Source: a virus. Taken from it: a stretch of 39,272 nucleotides of DNA. Of this stretch, positions 5,968 through 12,157 are shown piece by piece. Below the pieces are notes generated by a model. The model was not told the origin of the DNA. It ran no database searches and worked only from the letters and a program-made list of their open reading frames with translations. The DNA lies in the IMG/VR virus record IMGVR_UViG_3300021197_001905, positions 1-39,272 of that record. One strand, given 5' to 3'. Both the position numbers and the translations under genes were made by a program. Position 1 is the first letter of the stretch; each line of letters opens with the position of its first letter.

Positions 5968-6099
5968 TGAGTTACTCCATGGTTAATGGTCCACGGGCCA
6001 CTCAACAGGTCGGTGTCGTATTTACAATGAGAAAGAGCCGGGCGCTTTTGTGCCTCTTTATTATGTATTATAATAAAGCATCTTATCCCATATGTACAT

Positions 6100-6114
6100 G
6101 CGACATAGTGTCGC
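6100..6114. promoter_or_regulatory. Palindrome GCGACATAGTGTCGC, operator-like
   Basis: GCGACA and TGTCGC form perfect 6-bp arms around TAG in the leader of the 133-aa gene. Its reverse complement (GCGACACTATGTCGC) resembles the minus-strand form of the TCGC motifs (GCGACATTATGCGAG at 2213-2227), so the same regulator might bind. An A/T-rich block with TATAAT on the minus strand lies just downstream near 6067-6075. Confidence 0.4.
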
Positions 6115-6134
6115 ACCCTAAGTCGCTGATTTCA

Positions 6135-6278
6135 TTACGTTTTATCTGATCTTAGGTGCCTAAGATAATCATACATTTTTTTCGAGAGTCCGCACTTTTC
6201 GCAAGTCGGAAATTTTTTGCCGTACCGGTCGGACACTTCCCGTCCCGTGAAACCGCAGGTCGTCTCTTCTGTTTTCAT
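6135..6278 (-). CDS. Small zinc-finger-like protein (47 aa)
   Basis: Begins MKTEETTCGFTGREVSDRYG and continues KKFPTCEKCGLSKKMYDYLR, ending HLRSDKT. The CEKC pair with an upstream Cys could form part of a small metal-binding site. The ATG at 6278 lies 4 nt after the stop of the upstream 42-aa gene, consistent with translational coupling, although the ribosome site (GAAAGA) is weak. It is the last gene of the leftward group that begins with the zinc-ribbon and oxygenase genes. Function unknown. Confidence 0.5.
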   Translation of the reverse strand: MKTEETTCGFTGREVSDRYGKKFPTCEKCGLSKKMYDYLRHLRSDKT

Positions 6279-6282
6279 AAGT

Positions 6283-6411
6283 CTATCTTTCTTTTCGAGG
6301 GAATAATGCCTGCCACCACATGGCGGGAGGGAACATGTAAAACACGCGCCAAATTTCGTCCCAAGTGTGGAACTGAGAACGCCGCCGTCGGCTTATAAGC
6401 CCGTTACTCAT
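6283..6411 (-). CDS. Small aromatic-rich protein (42 aa)
   Basis: Begins MSNGLISRRRRSQFHTWDEI and continues WRVFYMFPPAMWWQALFPRK. It has an Arg-rich N-terminus followed by a Trp/Phe/Pro-rich hydrophobic segment, which would suit a membrane-surface association. Its ATG overlaps the stop of the 179-aa oxygenase gene by 8 nt (ATGAGTAA), and the next gene starts 4 nt after its stop, so the three genes look translationally linked. No family recognised. A gene here is supported by the overlaps and absence of any better reading. Confidence 0.5.
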   Translation of the reverse strand: MSNGLISRRRRSQFHTWDEIWRVFYMFPPAMWWQALFPRKER

Positions 6412-6943
6412 TTTTCGGTTTCCATTTGTTAGGGTTGACGTTCATCGTCCAGTTGAAAGCTAGGGTCATGCGTTCGTCGGGAGCCGCGGGCACCGAATGC
6501 CGCAGCGAGGACGGTAAGGTGAGGACGTGGCCTCTGAGATTGTTAAAAAGAACGTCGCCCGCGCTTATCTGACTGGGGCCAAAATATATTACCGTGGCGT
6601 AATCCGTCCCTTCGGCAACGTGTGCGTGTTCGGTGACGCTTTCCCCCGGCTTCAAAAGGTTGCCCCAAGCGTCGAGGATGTTGATGCCGGTAAAATTAGG
6701 GTCGTTAAATATATTCGACGACAGAAGTTGCTCCCCGAACATTCCGACATATTCGTGGAAAACCGGATCGTTGTTAAAGTGCCTGAAGTCGGTCATCTGG
6801 CCCTTTACGTTTGTGGCGTAATCCATCGGTCCGACGCCCTCGCGGATAGCTCTTTCAAAATGTTGAAGATGGGGCTCTGATGGAACGTAAGCTCGAACTA
6901 CCTCGGTAGGCGCGTTGATCCAGTGCTTTTCAATAACTTCCAT
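6404..6943 (-). CDS. 2-oxoglutarate/Fe(II)-dependent oxygenase-like protein A (179 aa)
   Basis: A double-stranded beta-helix oxygenase by motif reading. EHAHVAEG (residues 105-112) supplies the proximal iron-ligand region (His106/His108 and an acidic residue), GDVLFNN follows, and LRHSV with His149 plus Arg158 (DERMTLAFNW) give the distal His and the Arg that binds 2-oxoglutarate. The architecture resembles the 2OG-FeII_Oxy_5 type. The ATG at 6943 is chosen because AGGAGGT lies 4 nt upstream; an in-frame extension to 7135 would add 64 residues of unrelated character. One of four oxygenase-like genes within 5.2 kb. The proximal motif is HxH/E, not classic HxD, so catalysis is not assured. Confidence 0.72.
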   Translation of the reverse strand: MEVIEKHWINAPTEVVRAYVPSEPHLQHFERAIREGVGPMDYATNVKGQMTDFRHFNNDPVFHEYVGMFGEQLLSSNIFNDPNFTGINILDAWGNLLKPGESVTEHAHVAEGTDYATVIYFGPSQISAGDVLFNNLRGHVLTLPSSLRHSVPAAPDERMTLAFNWTMNVNPNKWKPKNE

Positions 6944-6963
6944 TTTACCTCCTGTAGAGTTGA

Positions 6964-6991
6964 GGGGAGGGCCAGTAAGTAAACCCTCCCC
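6964..6991 (-). promoter_or_regulatory. Hairpin in the leader of oxygenase A
   Basis: GGGGAGGG (6964-6971) pairs perfectly with CCCTCCCC (6984-6991) around a 12-nt loop, 21 nt before the oxygenase start codon. There is no T-run after it on the minus strand, so it is more likely an RNA structure affecting translation or stability than a terminator. Confidence 0.4.
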
Positions 6992-7011
6992 CCGATAGTG
7001 CGGTTGCAGCC

Positions 7012-7089
7012 TTAACCTCCAAATGCGCCAACGACACGGCGGGAACCCGGGGCTTTGACGGAGACGTTTAATCCGCAGGACTGCTTCAT
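7012..7089 (-). CDS. Possible micro-gene (25 aa)
   Basis: A short reading frame, MKQSCGLNVSVKAPGSRRVV followed by GAFGG, in the 202-bp gap between the 62-aa gene and oxygenase A. It is Gly, Val and Arg rich with one Cys. There is no clear ribosome binding site, so support rests on occupying otherwise empty space in a compact genome and on protein-like composition. It may instead be leader RNA for oxygenase A. Report as tentative. Confidence 0.3.
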   Translation of the reverse strand: MKQSCGLNVSVKAPGSRRVVGAFGG

Positions 7090-7145
7090 CGCTTTCGCAC
7101 CGCTCGGCGAAAGCTGAGTATGTGGGCTCCTCCAATTCTCCTTAT

Positions 7146-7334
7146 CTAAACAACCCATTCAACCTTTGAACATTTCTGTTCCAGTTCCGTGGCCCGTGAG
7201 CGGAGGCGCTCGGCCTCTGCTTCGTCGCCCCCGGTCCACTCCACGTCTGCTGCACGTTCGCGCAGCTTACGGACTAGGTACTCGTTCGTTACGAGATCCA
7301 GCCCGAGGATGTCTGCCGCACTTCTATTCGACAT
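7146..7334 (-). CDS. Hypothetical helical protein (62 aa)
   Basis: Starts MSNRSAADILGLDLVTNEYL and continues with charged helical sequence (VRKLRERAADVEW, then GGDEAEAERLRSRATELEQK) that has coiled-coil character. The ATG at 7334 overlaps the stop of the zinc-ribbon gene by 11 nt and has GGTGG just upstream; a longer reading to 7370 would overlap that gene further. Third gene of the leftward group begun by the ribbon-helix-helix protein. Function unknown. Confidence 0.65.
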   Translation of the reverse strand: MSNRSAADILGLDLVTNEYLVRKLRERAADVEWTGGDEAEAERLRSRATELEQKCSKVEWVV

Positions 7335-7602
7335 ATTCCACCAGCCAATCGTTTTTATCGTTTGTTGCATCGCAGGCCTGACACTTCAACCGTGACCAAG
7401 CAAAGTGATATACCTCGGTCCACGTGCCGCAGTCCGGGCAGTATATTTTTTTGGGCTTCTTACCGGCTCGGGTGTACCTGTTTACGTTCGTAAATTTCTT
7501 CGGCTCTTTTTCCAGAAACTCGGAAAGCGCCGCGCCGCGCTTATCGTCGTCAAACGATAAAACGCGGTTTAGCATCTTCCGCCAAAAACGAAGCGGGTCC
7601 AT
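7324..7602 (-). CDS. Zinc-ribbon protein (92 aa)
   Basis: The C-terminal half carries CPDCGTWTEVYHFAW followed by CQAC, two CxxC knuckles about 18 residues apart, which is the layout of a zinc ribbon. The N-terminal half is a basic helix (MDPLRFWRKMLNRVLSF) and a Lys-rich linker (RAGKKPKKIY), fitting nucleic-acid binding. Its ATG shares a base with the TAA stop of the upstream ribbon-helix-helix gene (TAATG). The pairing of a ribbon-helix-helix protein with a zinc ribbon at the head of an oxygenase-containing operon suggests regulatory roles, which is inference. Confidence 0.68.
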   Translation of the reverse strand: MDPLRFWRKMLNRVLSFDDDKRGAALSEFLEKEPKKFTNVNRYTRAGKKPKKIYCPDCGTWTEVYHFAWSRLKCQACDATNDKNDWLVEYVE

Positions 7603-7889
7603 TACACGCGCCCTCTTGCCCGGTCAATCATCTCGCTCGTTACTTCAAGGGCCTCCCTCGAAAAGTCGGCAACGCGAGTTTCTTGCGTTGGTGGGAGACT
7701 TTCTGCCGGTGCAATTTCGGCGACGTGGTAGAGCGTTTCCATCTTCTGGGATATGAGCGACTCAATTACCTGCCGACGACTAAGTTTGACGATCCCGGTT
7801 TTAACCTCAAGGTTGGTGCGGATTTCGTCTAGCATTTCTACTGTCGCCGTGGGCAGAACAATCGTTGTTCCCGCATATTTCTTGTCCAT
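7602..7889 (-). CDS. Ribbon-helix-helix-like DNA-binding protein (95 aa)
   Basis: Residues 7-48 match the CopG/Arc pattern: a short beta strand (GTTIVLPTATVEML), helix A (LDEIRTNLEVKTG), a turn, and helix B (LSRRQVIESLISQKM). Such proteins bind operators as dimers. The C-terminal half is polar and Glu rich. It is the first gene after a good promoter-like sequence (7920-7948), whose downstream edge carries a GTATGGG half-site that also occurs in two other leaders, so autoregulation is plausible. The fold call rests on pattern and not on alignment. Confidence 0.6.
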   Translation of the reverse strand: MDKKYAGTTIVLPTATVEMLDEIRTNLEVKTGIVKLSRRQVIESLISQKMETLYHVAEIAPAESLPPTQETRVADFSREALEVTSEMIDRARGRV

Positions 7890-7919
7890 AATAATCTCCG
7901 TGGTTGGTTGAGGTATGGG

Positions 7920-7948
7920 ACATTACTGGACATGTACAACCCCGTCAA
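7920..7948 (-). promoter_or_regulatory. Sigma70-like promoter for the ribbon-helix-helix operon
   Basis: On the minus strand TTGACG (7943-7948) is followed after exactly 17 bp by TAATGT (7920-7925). It lies 31 nt before the start codon at 7889, and a GTATGGG half-site (7913-7919) abuts the -10 element, where a bound regulator would interfere with promoter opening. Confidence 0.55.
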
Positions 7949-7958
7949 CAGAAAACGA

Positions 7959-8525
7959 CTAAAACGGAATCCAATTAAAATTTATGACTCGCCGGTACGG
8001 CACGTCGGTCGCGGTCCAAGATCCGTGGCGCACGAAGGCGGGGAAGGTAACCAGTCGGTTAGCTACGGCGTCTACTTTTTTTCCGCCTTCAAACTCGGTA
8101 GGACCGTCGCACGTGTCTAGGTACAGAATACCGGTCACGCATATATCTTCCCGATGAGTGTCTGTGTGAAACCCGCCGAAAAAAGAAGTTTCCCCGGAGT
8201 ACGTCAACAAATTTACTTTAGCGCGAACTAAAATAAAGGGGTCAATTTTTTGTAAAACCGGCGCAATAATTTTTGCAGGCTGCGGACAGTCTTCCCGCGC
8301 CCGGTCTCCTAGCTGACCCATAACATCAAACGGTATTTCTAGCGGCTCATGTTGGTATAAAACGTGAGAAAACTGGTTGTTTCGTAAGTGAGTCTCAGGG
8401 CCAAGTTCCGCGACGTTTGAAAGGTGAAAACGCCACGGAAATCCACCACCCGGATGAAGGGCGCTTTTTAAATCAAAGAAAACCTCGTCATTCAAAAAGT
8501 TTTCAAAGATTTTAATCTCCGTCAT
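7959..8525 (-). CDS. 2-oxoglutarate/Fe(II)-dependent oxygenase B, prolyl-4-hydroxylase-like (188 aa)
   Basis: Clear P4H-type oxygenase motifs: GGFHTDTH places His120-x-Asp122, ILYLDTCDGPTEFEGG is the usual central strand, VTFPAFVRHGSW supplies distal His167, and YRRVINFNW supplies Arg179 for 2-oxoglutarate. Length is normal for a single-domain phage enzyme. The ATG at 8525 overlaps the stop of oxygenase C by 14 nt. It is the last gene of a run HD protein - oxygenase C - oxygenase B. Such enzymes hydroxylate protein side chains, nucleobases or small molecules; this sequence alone does not tell which. Confidence 0.82.
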   Translation of the reverse strand: MTEIKIFENFLNDEVFFDLKSALHPGGGFPWRFHLSNVAELGPETHLRNNQFSHVLYQHEPLEIPFDVMGQLGDRAREDCPQPAKIIAPVLQKIDPFILVRAKVNLLTYSGETSFFGGFHTDTHREDICVTGILYLDTCDGPTEFEGGKKVDAVANRLVTFPAFVRHGSWTATDVPYRRVINFNWIPF

Positions 8526-9318
8526 TTTTATCGACTACTTGCTCTTTCGTAAAAAGGGCGACGTTCCCTGCGATTGATCTGCGGTCCCGTTCCGGCTGCT
8601 GGTCGGAGTTGATTGTTTCCTTGTACGGATAGACCATGTGGTTGAGCCAATGCGGGAATATAACGAACCGGCCCGGCTGCGGGTCCATGGTCATCACTTT
8701 CGAGGTTCTAAATTCAGCGTGTGAGGTTTGAAGCGTGGGACCGTTAACAAAGGTCAGGCACCCGTCCAGTTGCCGCGAGGCGCTCTTCAGGTTAACGGCT
8801 TCCGAGTTACGCATATTTTCCGGCACTCGCGTCCAGTAAACAAAGCTTAACCCGGCAGCGGTGCGCTTGCCGTGATCGTGAATTGGGTTGTAGTCCCCGG
8901 GCAAACTGTCAACCACCCAAGCTTCGTAGCAGTTCGCCGCGACGTAAGGACAGTTAGGGTCTTCTTGCGAGGCGTAGAACTGCTGAACGTACTGCATAGC
9001 CATGGACTCGGCGACCCCGTAAACACCGTGAAACGGGTCGCAGTAATCTTTGTCGAGATATATCTGCTCGCCTTCGTTAATTTGACCAACCAGTTGGTCT
9101 GAGAAATCTACTTGCTCCTTTTGAAGCTTTATCTCATCAATCTCATGGTTAACTCCTTGGTTAAACCAAAAAGGTAATGTGGTCTCCAACACAAAAAAAT
9201 CGATAATCGAATGTGCTTTTAGGTCGGCAGAAATATTACCCTTGTAGTTACGATGCGCCTGTCCGACGTCGCGCCTACCCACCTTCCGTGCGTCAGCGGA
9301 CGCTTGAGCCCTATCCAT
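8512..9318 (-). CDS. 2-oxoglutarate/Fe(II)-dependent oxygenase C, 2OG-FeII_Oxy_5-like (268 aa)
   Basis: Resembles the 2OG-FeII_Oxy_5 family found in many marine phages. DYNPIHDHG (residues 142-150) is the proximal iron-binding segment, GLSFVYWTRVP the following strand, PGRFVIFPHWLNHMVYPY carries distal His227, and RDRRSIAGNVAL the 2-oxoglutarate Arg. The ATG at 9318 has GGGAG 9 nt upstream and overlaps the HD gene stop by 8 nt (ATGGATAG). About 90 residues precede the expected catalytic core and include a conserved-looking LETTLPFWF start of the family. The proximal motif is HDH, common in this family. Likely co-translated with the HD protein. Confidence 0.8.
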   Translation of the reverse strand: MDRAQASADARKVGRRDVGQAHRNYKGNISADLKAHSIIDFFVLETTLPFWFNQGVNHEIDEIKLQKEQVDFSDQLVGQINEGEQIYLDKDYCDPFHGVYGVAESMAMQYVQQFYASQEDPNCPYVAANCYEAWVVDSLPGDYNPIHDHGKRTAAGLSFVYWTRVPENMRNSEAVNLKSASRQLDGCLTFVNGPTLQTSHAEFRTSKVMTMDPQPGRFVIFPHWLNHMVYPYKETINSDQQPERDRRSIAGNVALFTKEQVVDKNDGD

Positions 9319-10063
9319 CGTTTTGTTCTCCCATGTCTTTTTCGTAGCATTCTAAAAAAAGGTTTTTAGCCGTGCCAGCGCCAGCGAAAATTGTTTCAAA
9401 TTCCCTGTCCAAGTCTGCGGCGTAGTTTGAAGCGAGGGACAGGACTGCTTGAGCCGTCATTACTCTTGCAATCTCTTCCGCGGTGTCGGGGTCTTCCTTA
9501 AAATCCAGAGTAAGCGCTTCGACTAACTTCCTTGCCCAATGAGCTTGTACTGATTGGTGCAGGCTTGTCTTCACATCGTCCATAAAGCACTGAAAAAACG
9601 GTCCAGACAGGTCCAAGTGGTCGTGCGGCTCTACCTTCACCTCGTCTTGAAAATCCCTCAAGCGTATGACGTTGTCGAGAGGCACGGTGTCGTTGTCTTC
9701 TTGGTTGGCGACATGAATCGCCATCAAGGCTCTTTGGAGTTCAAGGTCTGATATCTTCAAAATGTTTTCTTCACGCGGAAGCGGCATCGTCCCAAACTTA
9801 AACGCTAGCTCTTCCGCTTTTTGCCCTATCAAATCCTGAACGCGGAAGCGGTCCTCTTCGTTTATAAGTGGAAAAGGGTAGCTCGTTGTGCCGTAAACGG
9901 CATGAAAGAGCCCGGCAAGCGCAATGTCGAAAGGTTGGTCATCCCTAAGCAGAATGTTGTACGTCCCCACAAGGTGGTCATACAGGGACTGTTCGCCGTG
10001 AGAATGTTCCTTACACCCCAACTCGTCTAAAAAACCAAACAGTTTTTTTTCTGTTTTCCCCAT
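9311..10063 (-). CDS. HD-like protein of the DUF6817 type (250 aa)
   Basis: The N-terminal half reads HSHGEQSLYDHLVGTYNILL then IALAGLFHAVYGT, matching the pattern of DUF6817, a predicted HD-fold family in which His and Asp residues bind metal (His of HSHG, His-Asp of YDHLVGT, His of LFHAVYGT). Such proteins are often encoded beside oxygenases; the reaction is unknown, and HD enzymes range from phosphohydrolases to di-iron oxygenases. The rest is helical (AHWARKLVEALTLDF). The ATG at 10063 has GGAG 8 nt upstream; a GTG at 10072 is possible. It directly precedes and overlaps oxygenase C, strongly suggesting joint function. Confidence 0.68.
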   Translation of the reverse strand: MGKTEKKLFGFLDELGCKEHSHGEQSLYDHLVGTYNILLRDDQPFDIALAGLFHAVYGTTSYPFPLINEEDRFRVQDLIGQKAEELAFKFGTMPLPREENILKISDLELQRALMAIHVANQEDNDTVPLDNVIRLRDFQDEVKVEPHDHLDLSGPFFQCFMDDVKTSLHQSVQAHWARKLVEALTLDFKEDPDTAEEIARVMTAQAVLSLASNYAADLDREFETIFAGAGTAKNLFLECYEKDMGEQNDG

Positions 10064-10068
10064 CACAG

Positions 10069-10221
10069 TCACTCCATGTCAACAGTGTCGCTGGCCCACA
10101 CCGCCTCCTCTTGAATAGGCTCGTGGTCCGCGGGCCGGTCTGTATAGATCACGGCCATTACCTTTTCAGTAGAGCCGTCTTTGCCAATGACCGTTATTGG
10201 CAGCCTCATCCTTACGCTCAT
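10069..10221 (-). CDS. Hypothetical small protein (50 aa)
   Basis: Begins MSVRMRLPITVIGKDGSTEK and continues VMAVIYTDRPADHEPIQEEA, ending DTVDME. Two short beta strands followed by an acidic tail are predicted. An AAGGAG site lies 7 nt before the ATG at 10221, which is near ideal, and its stop is 5 nt before the HD protein start. It overlaps the end of the zinc-finger gene by 56 nt, more than usual here, but the ribosome site argues that it is translated. Function unknown. Confidence 0.55.
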   Translation of the reverse strand: MSVRMRLPITVIGKDGSTEKVMAVIYTDRPADHEPIQEEAVWASDTVDME

Positions 10222-10429
10222 TTTTAATCTCCTTTATTAATTCAGCGTCGGGATAATCCAGACGAACATCCTCGACAGTTTCGTACATTGTCTCGAAAAA
10301 CATTTCCTGCCCTTCGCCGCAGCAGACTGGGCACTCGCGAGATATTTCGAGCGTTTCGCTAGCCATGTGAACTAACCGTCCAAAGCCTTCACACTCTCGG
10401 CAGATGATCGTTACCTCAAACACGGGCAT
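10166..10429 (-). CDS. DnaJ-type zinc-finger protein without a J domain (87 aa)
   Basis: Contains CRECEGFGR (residues 10-18) and CPVCCGEGQ (33-41), two CxxCxGxG-like units as in the DnaJ cysteine-rich domain or TRAP-like zinc fingers, which bind zinc and may hold unfolded peptide. The C-terminal 45 residues are acidic and helical (MYETVEDVRLDYPDAELI). There is no J domain, so it is not a co-chaperone in the usual sense. The ATG at 10429 shares its A with the TAA of an 18-aa peptide gene (TAATG). It lies in the operon between oxygenase D and the HD protein. Confidence 0.65.
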   Translation of the reverse strand: MPVFEVTIICRECEGFGRLVHMASETLEISRECPVCCGEGQEMFFETMYETVEDVRLDYPDAELIKEIKNERKDEAANNGHWQRRLY

Positions 10430-10485
10430 TAGCCGAAAACGACGCGGATAAAGTTTTGAAGAAAAATAGTGATAAGCTGCTCCAT
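10429..10485 (-). CDS. 18-residue peptide gene
   Basis: Reads MEQLITIFLQNFIRVVFG. A perfect AGGAGG lies 7 nt before the ATG at 10485 and the TAA is joined to the next start as TAATG. The peptide is amphipathic and hydrophobic, with one acidic and one basic residue. It could be a leader peptide that drives translation of the zinc-finger protein, or a functional membrane-active peptide. Its place between an oxygenase and an HD protein gene is notable because such enzymes could modify a short peptide, although nothing shows that they do. Confidence 0.45.
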   Translation of the reverse strand: MEQLITIFLQNFIRVVFG

Positions 10486-10494
10486 GTCTTCCTC

Positions 10495-11628
10495 CTATTT
10501 AAATGCGGGCCCGGTCACCCACCCCACAAGTGAGTGTCTGGTGCCCTTAGTTACGGGGGTTACTTCGTGCAGCGAATAGCTTGGAAAGAACGTGATAGCG
10601 CCTTGGTCGCGCTCTATCCGCTGAGGGTTAGGACTATCGTGTATAAGCAAGTCGCCCCCTTCGTAGCTTTGCGACGGGGATAATTGAACGCTAAAACTTA
10701 ACTTTCGATGCTCCAGAGTTCTAGGGTCAGAACTGGACCCGTCTACGTGTTTTCCGTAAAACCCGCCATCGCCACAATAGGTGGTGAATTGAAGAGATTG
10801 AATATTACAAAGGTCGAAACAAAAAAAACTTTCGTTAGTTTCAACGACTTCCCCGCACAACAACTCAAACAACCAATGGTTTTTTTCGTTGCTTGAATAG
10901 AGAAACTGTGTCGTTGAGGTTCGAACATTGTGGTTGACGCTTCCGTTTCCGTTTCCCACGGCGGCGTCTTGGGGCAGAGAAGCGCGGTCCTCTTGAAGAC
11001 AAGAAGAGATGATTTCCTCGCATTGAGTAGCGCTTAAAACCCCTCTTTTTTGACTGATAAAAGCAGTTGAGGTAGAGGATAAAGCCCAGCTAAAAGCATG
11101 GTTCTCAGCCCTTTGTTTGGGGCCCTCTTCTTCTAAAGCCTCTTCTTCTTTAAACGCAATTACGCACTCAAAATGCCAGCCTTGCGATACAGGACTCCTT
11201 TTATACGTAAACTCGTCGTTAAAAAAAATTGCGGTTCCGGGCCGCATAGCTATTTGTCCGCCGTGTTCGGTTTCTATTATCCAGTCCGTCCAGACGCCAG
11301 CGCAGTAGCTGGCAAGACAGACTTTAAGCCAGTACAATTTTTCCCCCTTCGGGGATCGCGGCCTCTTATCAGCGGGGTTTTTAGAATCGTACAGAAAACA
11401 TTCAGTCGAGACGACCGAAAGAGCCTTCTGCCTCTCAGGAAAAAGCGTTTTTCCCAACTTTTCCGCTGCCTGCTCAGCGTACGGCAAAACTTCAGGAGCG
11501 TTCAATATTTGAGGAGAGCGCATTTCAGCGTTACCACCCCCAGACACAGACAAAAGCTGTCGAACAAGATTTCCGCGCTCATCACTTTTGATGAGTTCCT
11601 GCATTTCAACTATAAGAGTCTCGGTCAT
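10495..11628 (-). CDS. Two-domain 2-oxoglutarate/Fe(II) oxygenase D, PKHD/prolyl hydroxylase-like (377 aa)
   Basis: The C-terminal domain (about 190-377) is a P4H-type oxygenase of the PiuC/YbiX-like kind: YGKHVDG gives His294-x-Asp296, FSVQLSPSQSYEGGDLLIHD the central strands, ITFFPSYSLHEVTPV distal His354, and TRHSLVGWVTGP Arg364. The N-terminal domain (about 70-160) looks like a second beta-helix barrel (EHGGQIAMRPGTAIFFNDEF) but I see no complete iron triad, so it may be a degenerate copy used for substrate binding. An Ala/Glu linker joins them. The ATG at 11628 overlaps the preceding gene stop as ATGA. The largest of the four oxygenases here. Confidence 0.8.
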   Translation of the reverse strand: MTETLIVEMQELIKSDERGNLVRQLLSVSGGGNAEMRSPQILNAPEVLPYAEQAAEKLGKTLFPERQKALSVVSTECFLYDSKNPADKRPRSPKGEKLYWLKVCLASYCAGVWTDWIIETEHGGQIAMRPGTAIFFNDEFTYKRSPVSQGWHFECVIAFKEEEALEEEGPKQRAENHAFSWALSSTSTAFISQKRGVLSATQCEEIISSCLQEDRASLPQDAAVGNGNGSVNHNVRTSTTQFLYSSNEKNHWLFELLCGEVVETNESFFCFDLCNIQSLQFTTYCGDGGFYGKHVDGSSSDPRTLEHRKLSFSVQLSPSQSYEGGDLLIHDSPNPQRIERDQGAITFFPSYSLHEVTPVTKGTRHSLVGWVTGPAFK

Positions 11629-11807
11629 TCGTCCGGCTTTCCGGGTTCGATGCTGACGTTTAGCACGGCCAGCTTTGCCGCCATGCGCCCGTGATCCAAG
11701 ATCATCTTGCGGACCATCTTACGCGGAACGCCGACACTTTTTGAACGGCCCTTTTGCGTAATGGCAGCTAACTCGTGATATTCGTCTTCACTTGTGTAGA
11801 GCTTCAT
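11625..11807 (-). CDS. Small putative DNA-binding protein (60 aa)
   Basis: Starts MKLYTSEDEYHELAAITQKG and continues SKSVGVPRKMVRKMILDHGR. The order strand, basic loop, then helix (VPRKMVRKMILDH) resembles small phage regulators, though I cannot assign a family. The ATG at 11807 joins the upstream stop as ATGA and its own TGA joins the oxygenase D start in the same way, so the three genes are translated together. The alternative longer reading to 11828 is less likely. Close link to oxygenase D suggests common regulation. Confidence 0.6.
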   Translation of the reverse strand: MKLYTSEDEYHELAAITQKGRSKSVGVPRKMVRKMILDHGRMAAKLAVLNVSIEPGKPDE

Positions 11808-11986
11808 CCTCTTTGAATCCTCTTCCAAGCAGCCCGGAGAGCCTCGGCTTTAAGAAAACTTTCAGGGTCTTTCAGCCCCCCGTGATCCTGTAGGCGCTCG
11901 GCCTCCGTGCGTACCGCCTTATCGACCCACCTCAAGGCGGTAGACCAGTCTTGGACCTCTTCCGTTGCGTTTAAGTAGTCGCTCAT
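11804..11986 (-). CDS. Hypothetical helical protein (60 aa)
   Basis: Begins MSDYLNATEEVQDWSTALRW and continues VDKAVRTEAERLQDHGGL, ending AAWKRIQRG. Mostly helical, with conserved-looking Trp residues. AAGGAG lies 6 nt before the ATG at 11986; a longer in-frame reading to 12028 would cross the promoter -10 element and is rejected. It is the first gene of the leftward oxygenase D operon, immediately after the promoter at 12014-12042. Function unknown. Confidence 0.68.
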   Translation of the reverse strand: MSDYLNATEEVQDWSTALRWVDKAVRTEAERLQDHGGLKDPESFLKAEALRAAWKRIQRG

Positions 11987-12013
11987 ATCAATCTCCTTGG
12001 TTAAAGACCACCC

Positions 12014-12042
12014 CTTATAAACTCCCATACAAAGACCGTCAA
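12014..12042 (-). promoter_or_regulatory. Sigma70-like promoter for the oxygenase D operon
   Basis: Minus-strand TTGACG (12037-12042) and TATAAG (12014-12019) are separated by 17 bp. The spacer contains CCCATAC (12024-12030), the same half-site as in the palindrome at 3136-3155. It lies right after the terminator at 12044-12083, a classic operon boundary. Confidence 0.62.
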
Positions 12043-12043
12043 C

Positions 12044-12083
12044 AAAAAAAACGCCCCCGCACAGATGGGACGGTGCGAGGGCG
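12044..12083 (-). terminator. Strong Rho-independent terminator
   Basis: CGCCCCCGCAC (12052-12062) pairs with GTGCGAGGGCG (12073-12083), an 11-bp stem with one G-T pair and a 10-nt loop, followed by eight Ts on the minus strand. It ends the leftward hydrolase/zinc-ribbon operon. Confidence 0.9.
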
Positions 12084-12157
12084 CTTCAACCACGGAGAGA
12101 CGGGCAAGAACTACACTTCTTAACCCGGACAAAAGGTATGCGATAACCTCGCGTGAG

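Noticed and set aside
6944-7135. 64-residue N-terminal extension of oxygenase A
   Set aside because: Composition unlike the rest, starts at a TTG with poor spacing to any ribosome site, and a near-perfect AGGAGGT precedes the internal ATG at 6943.
10069-10094. TTGACA just before the HD gene as a promoter
   Set aside because: It lies within the coding sequence of the 50-aa gene and too close to the start codon, with no -10 at proper distance.
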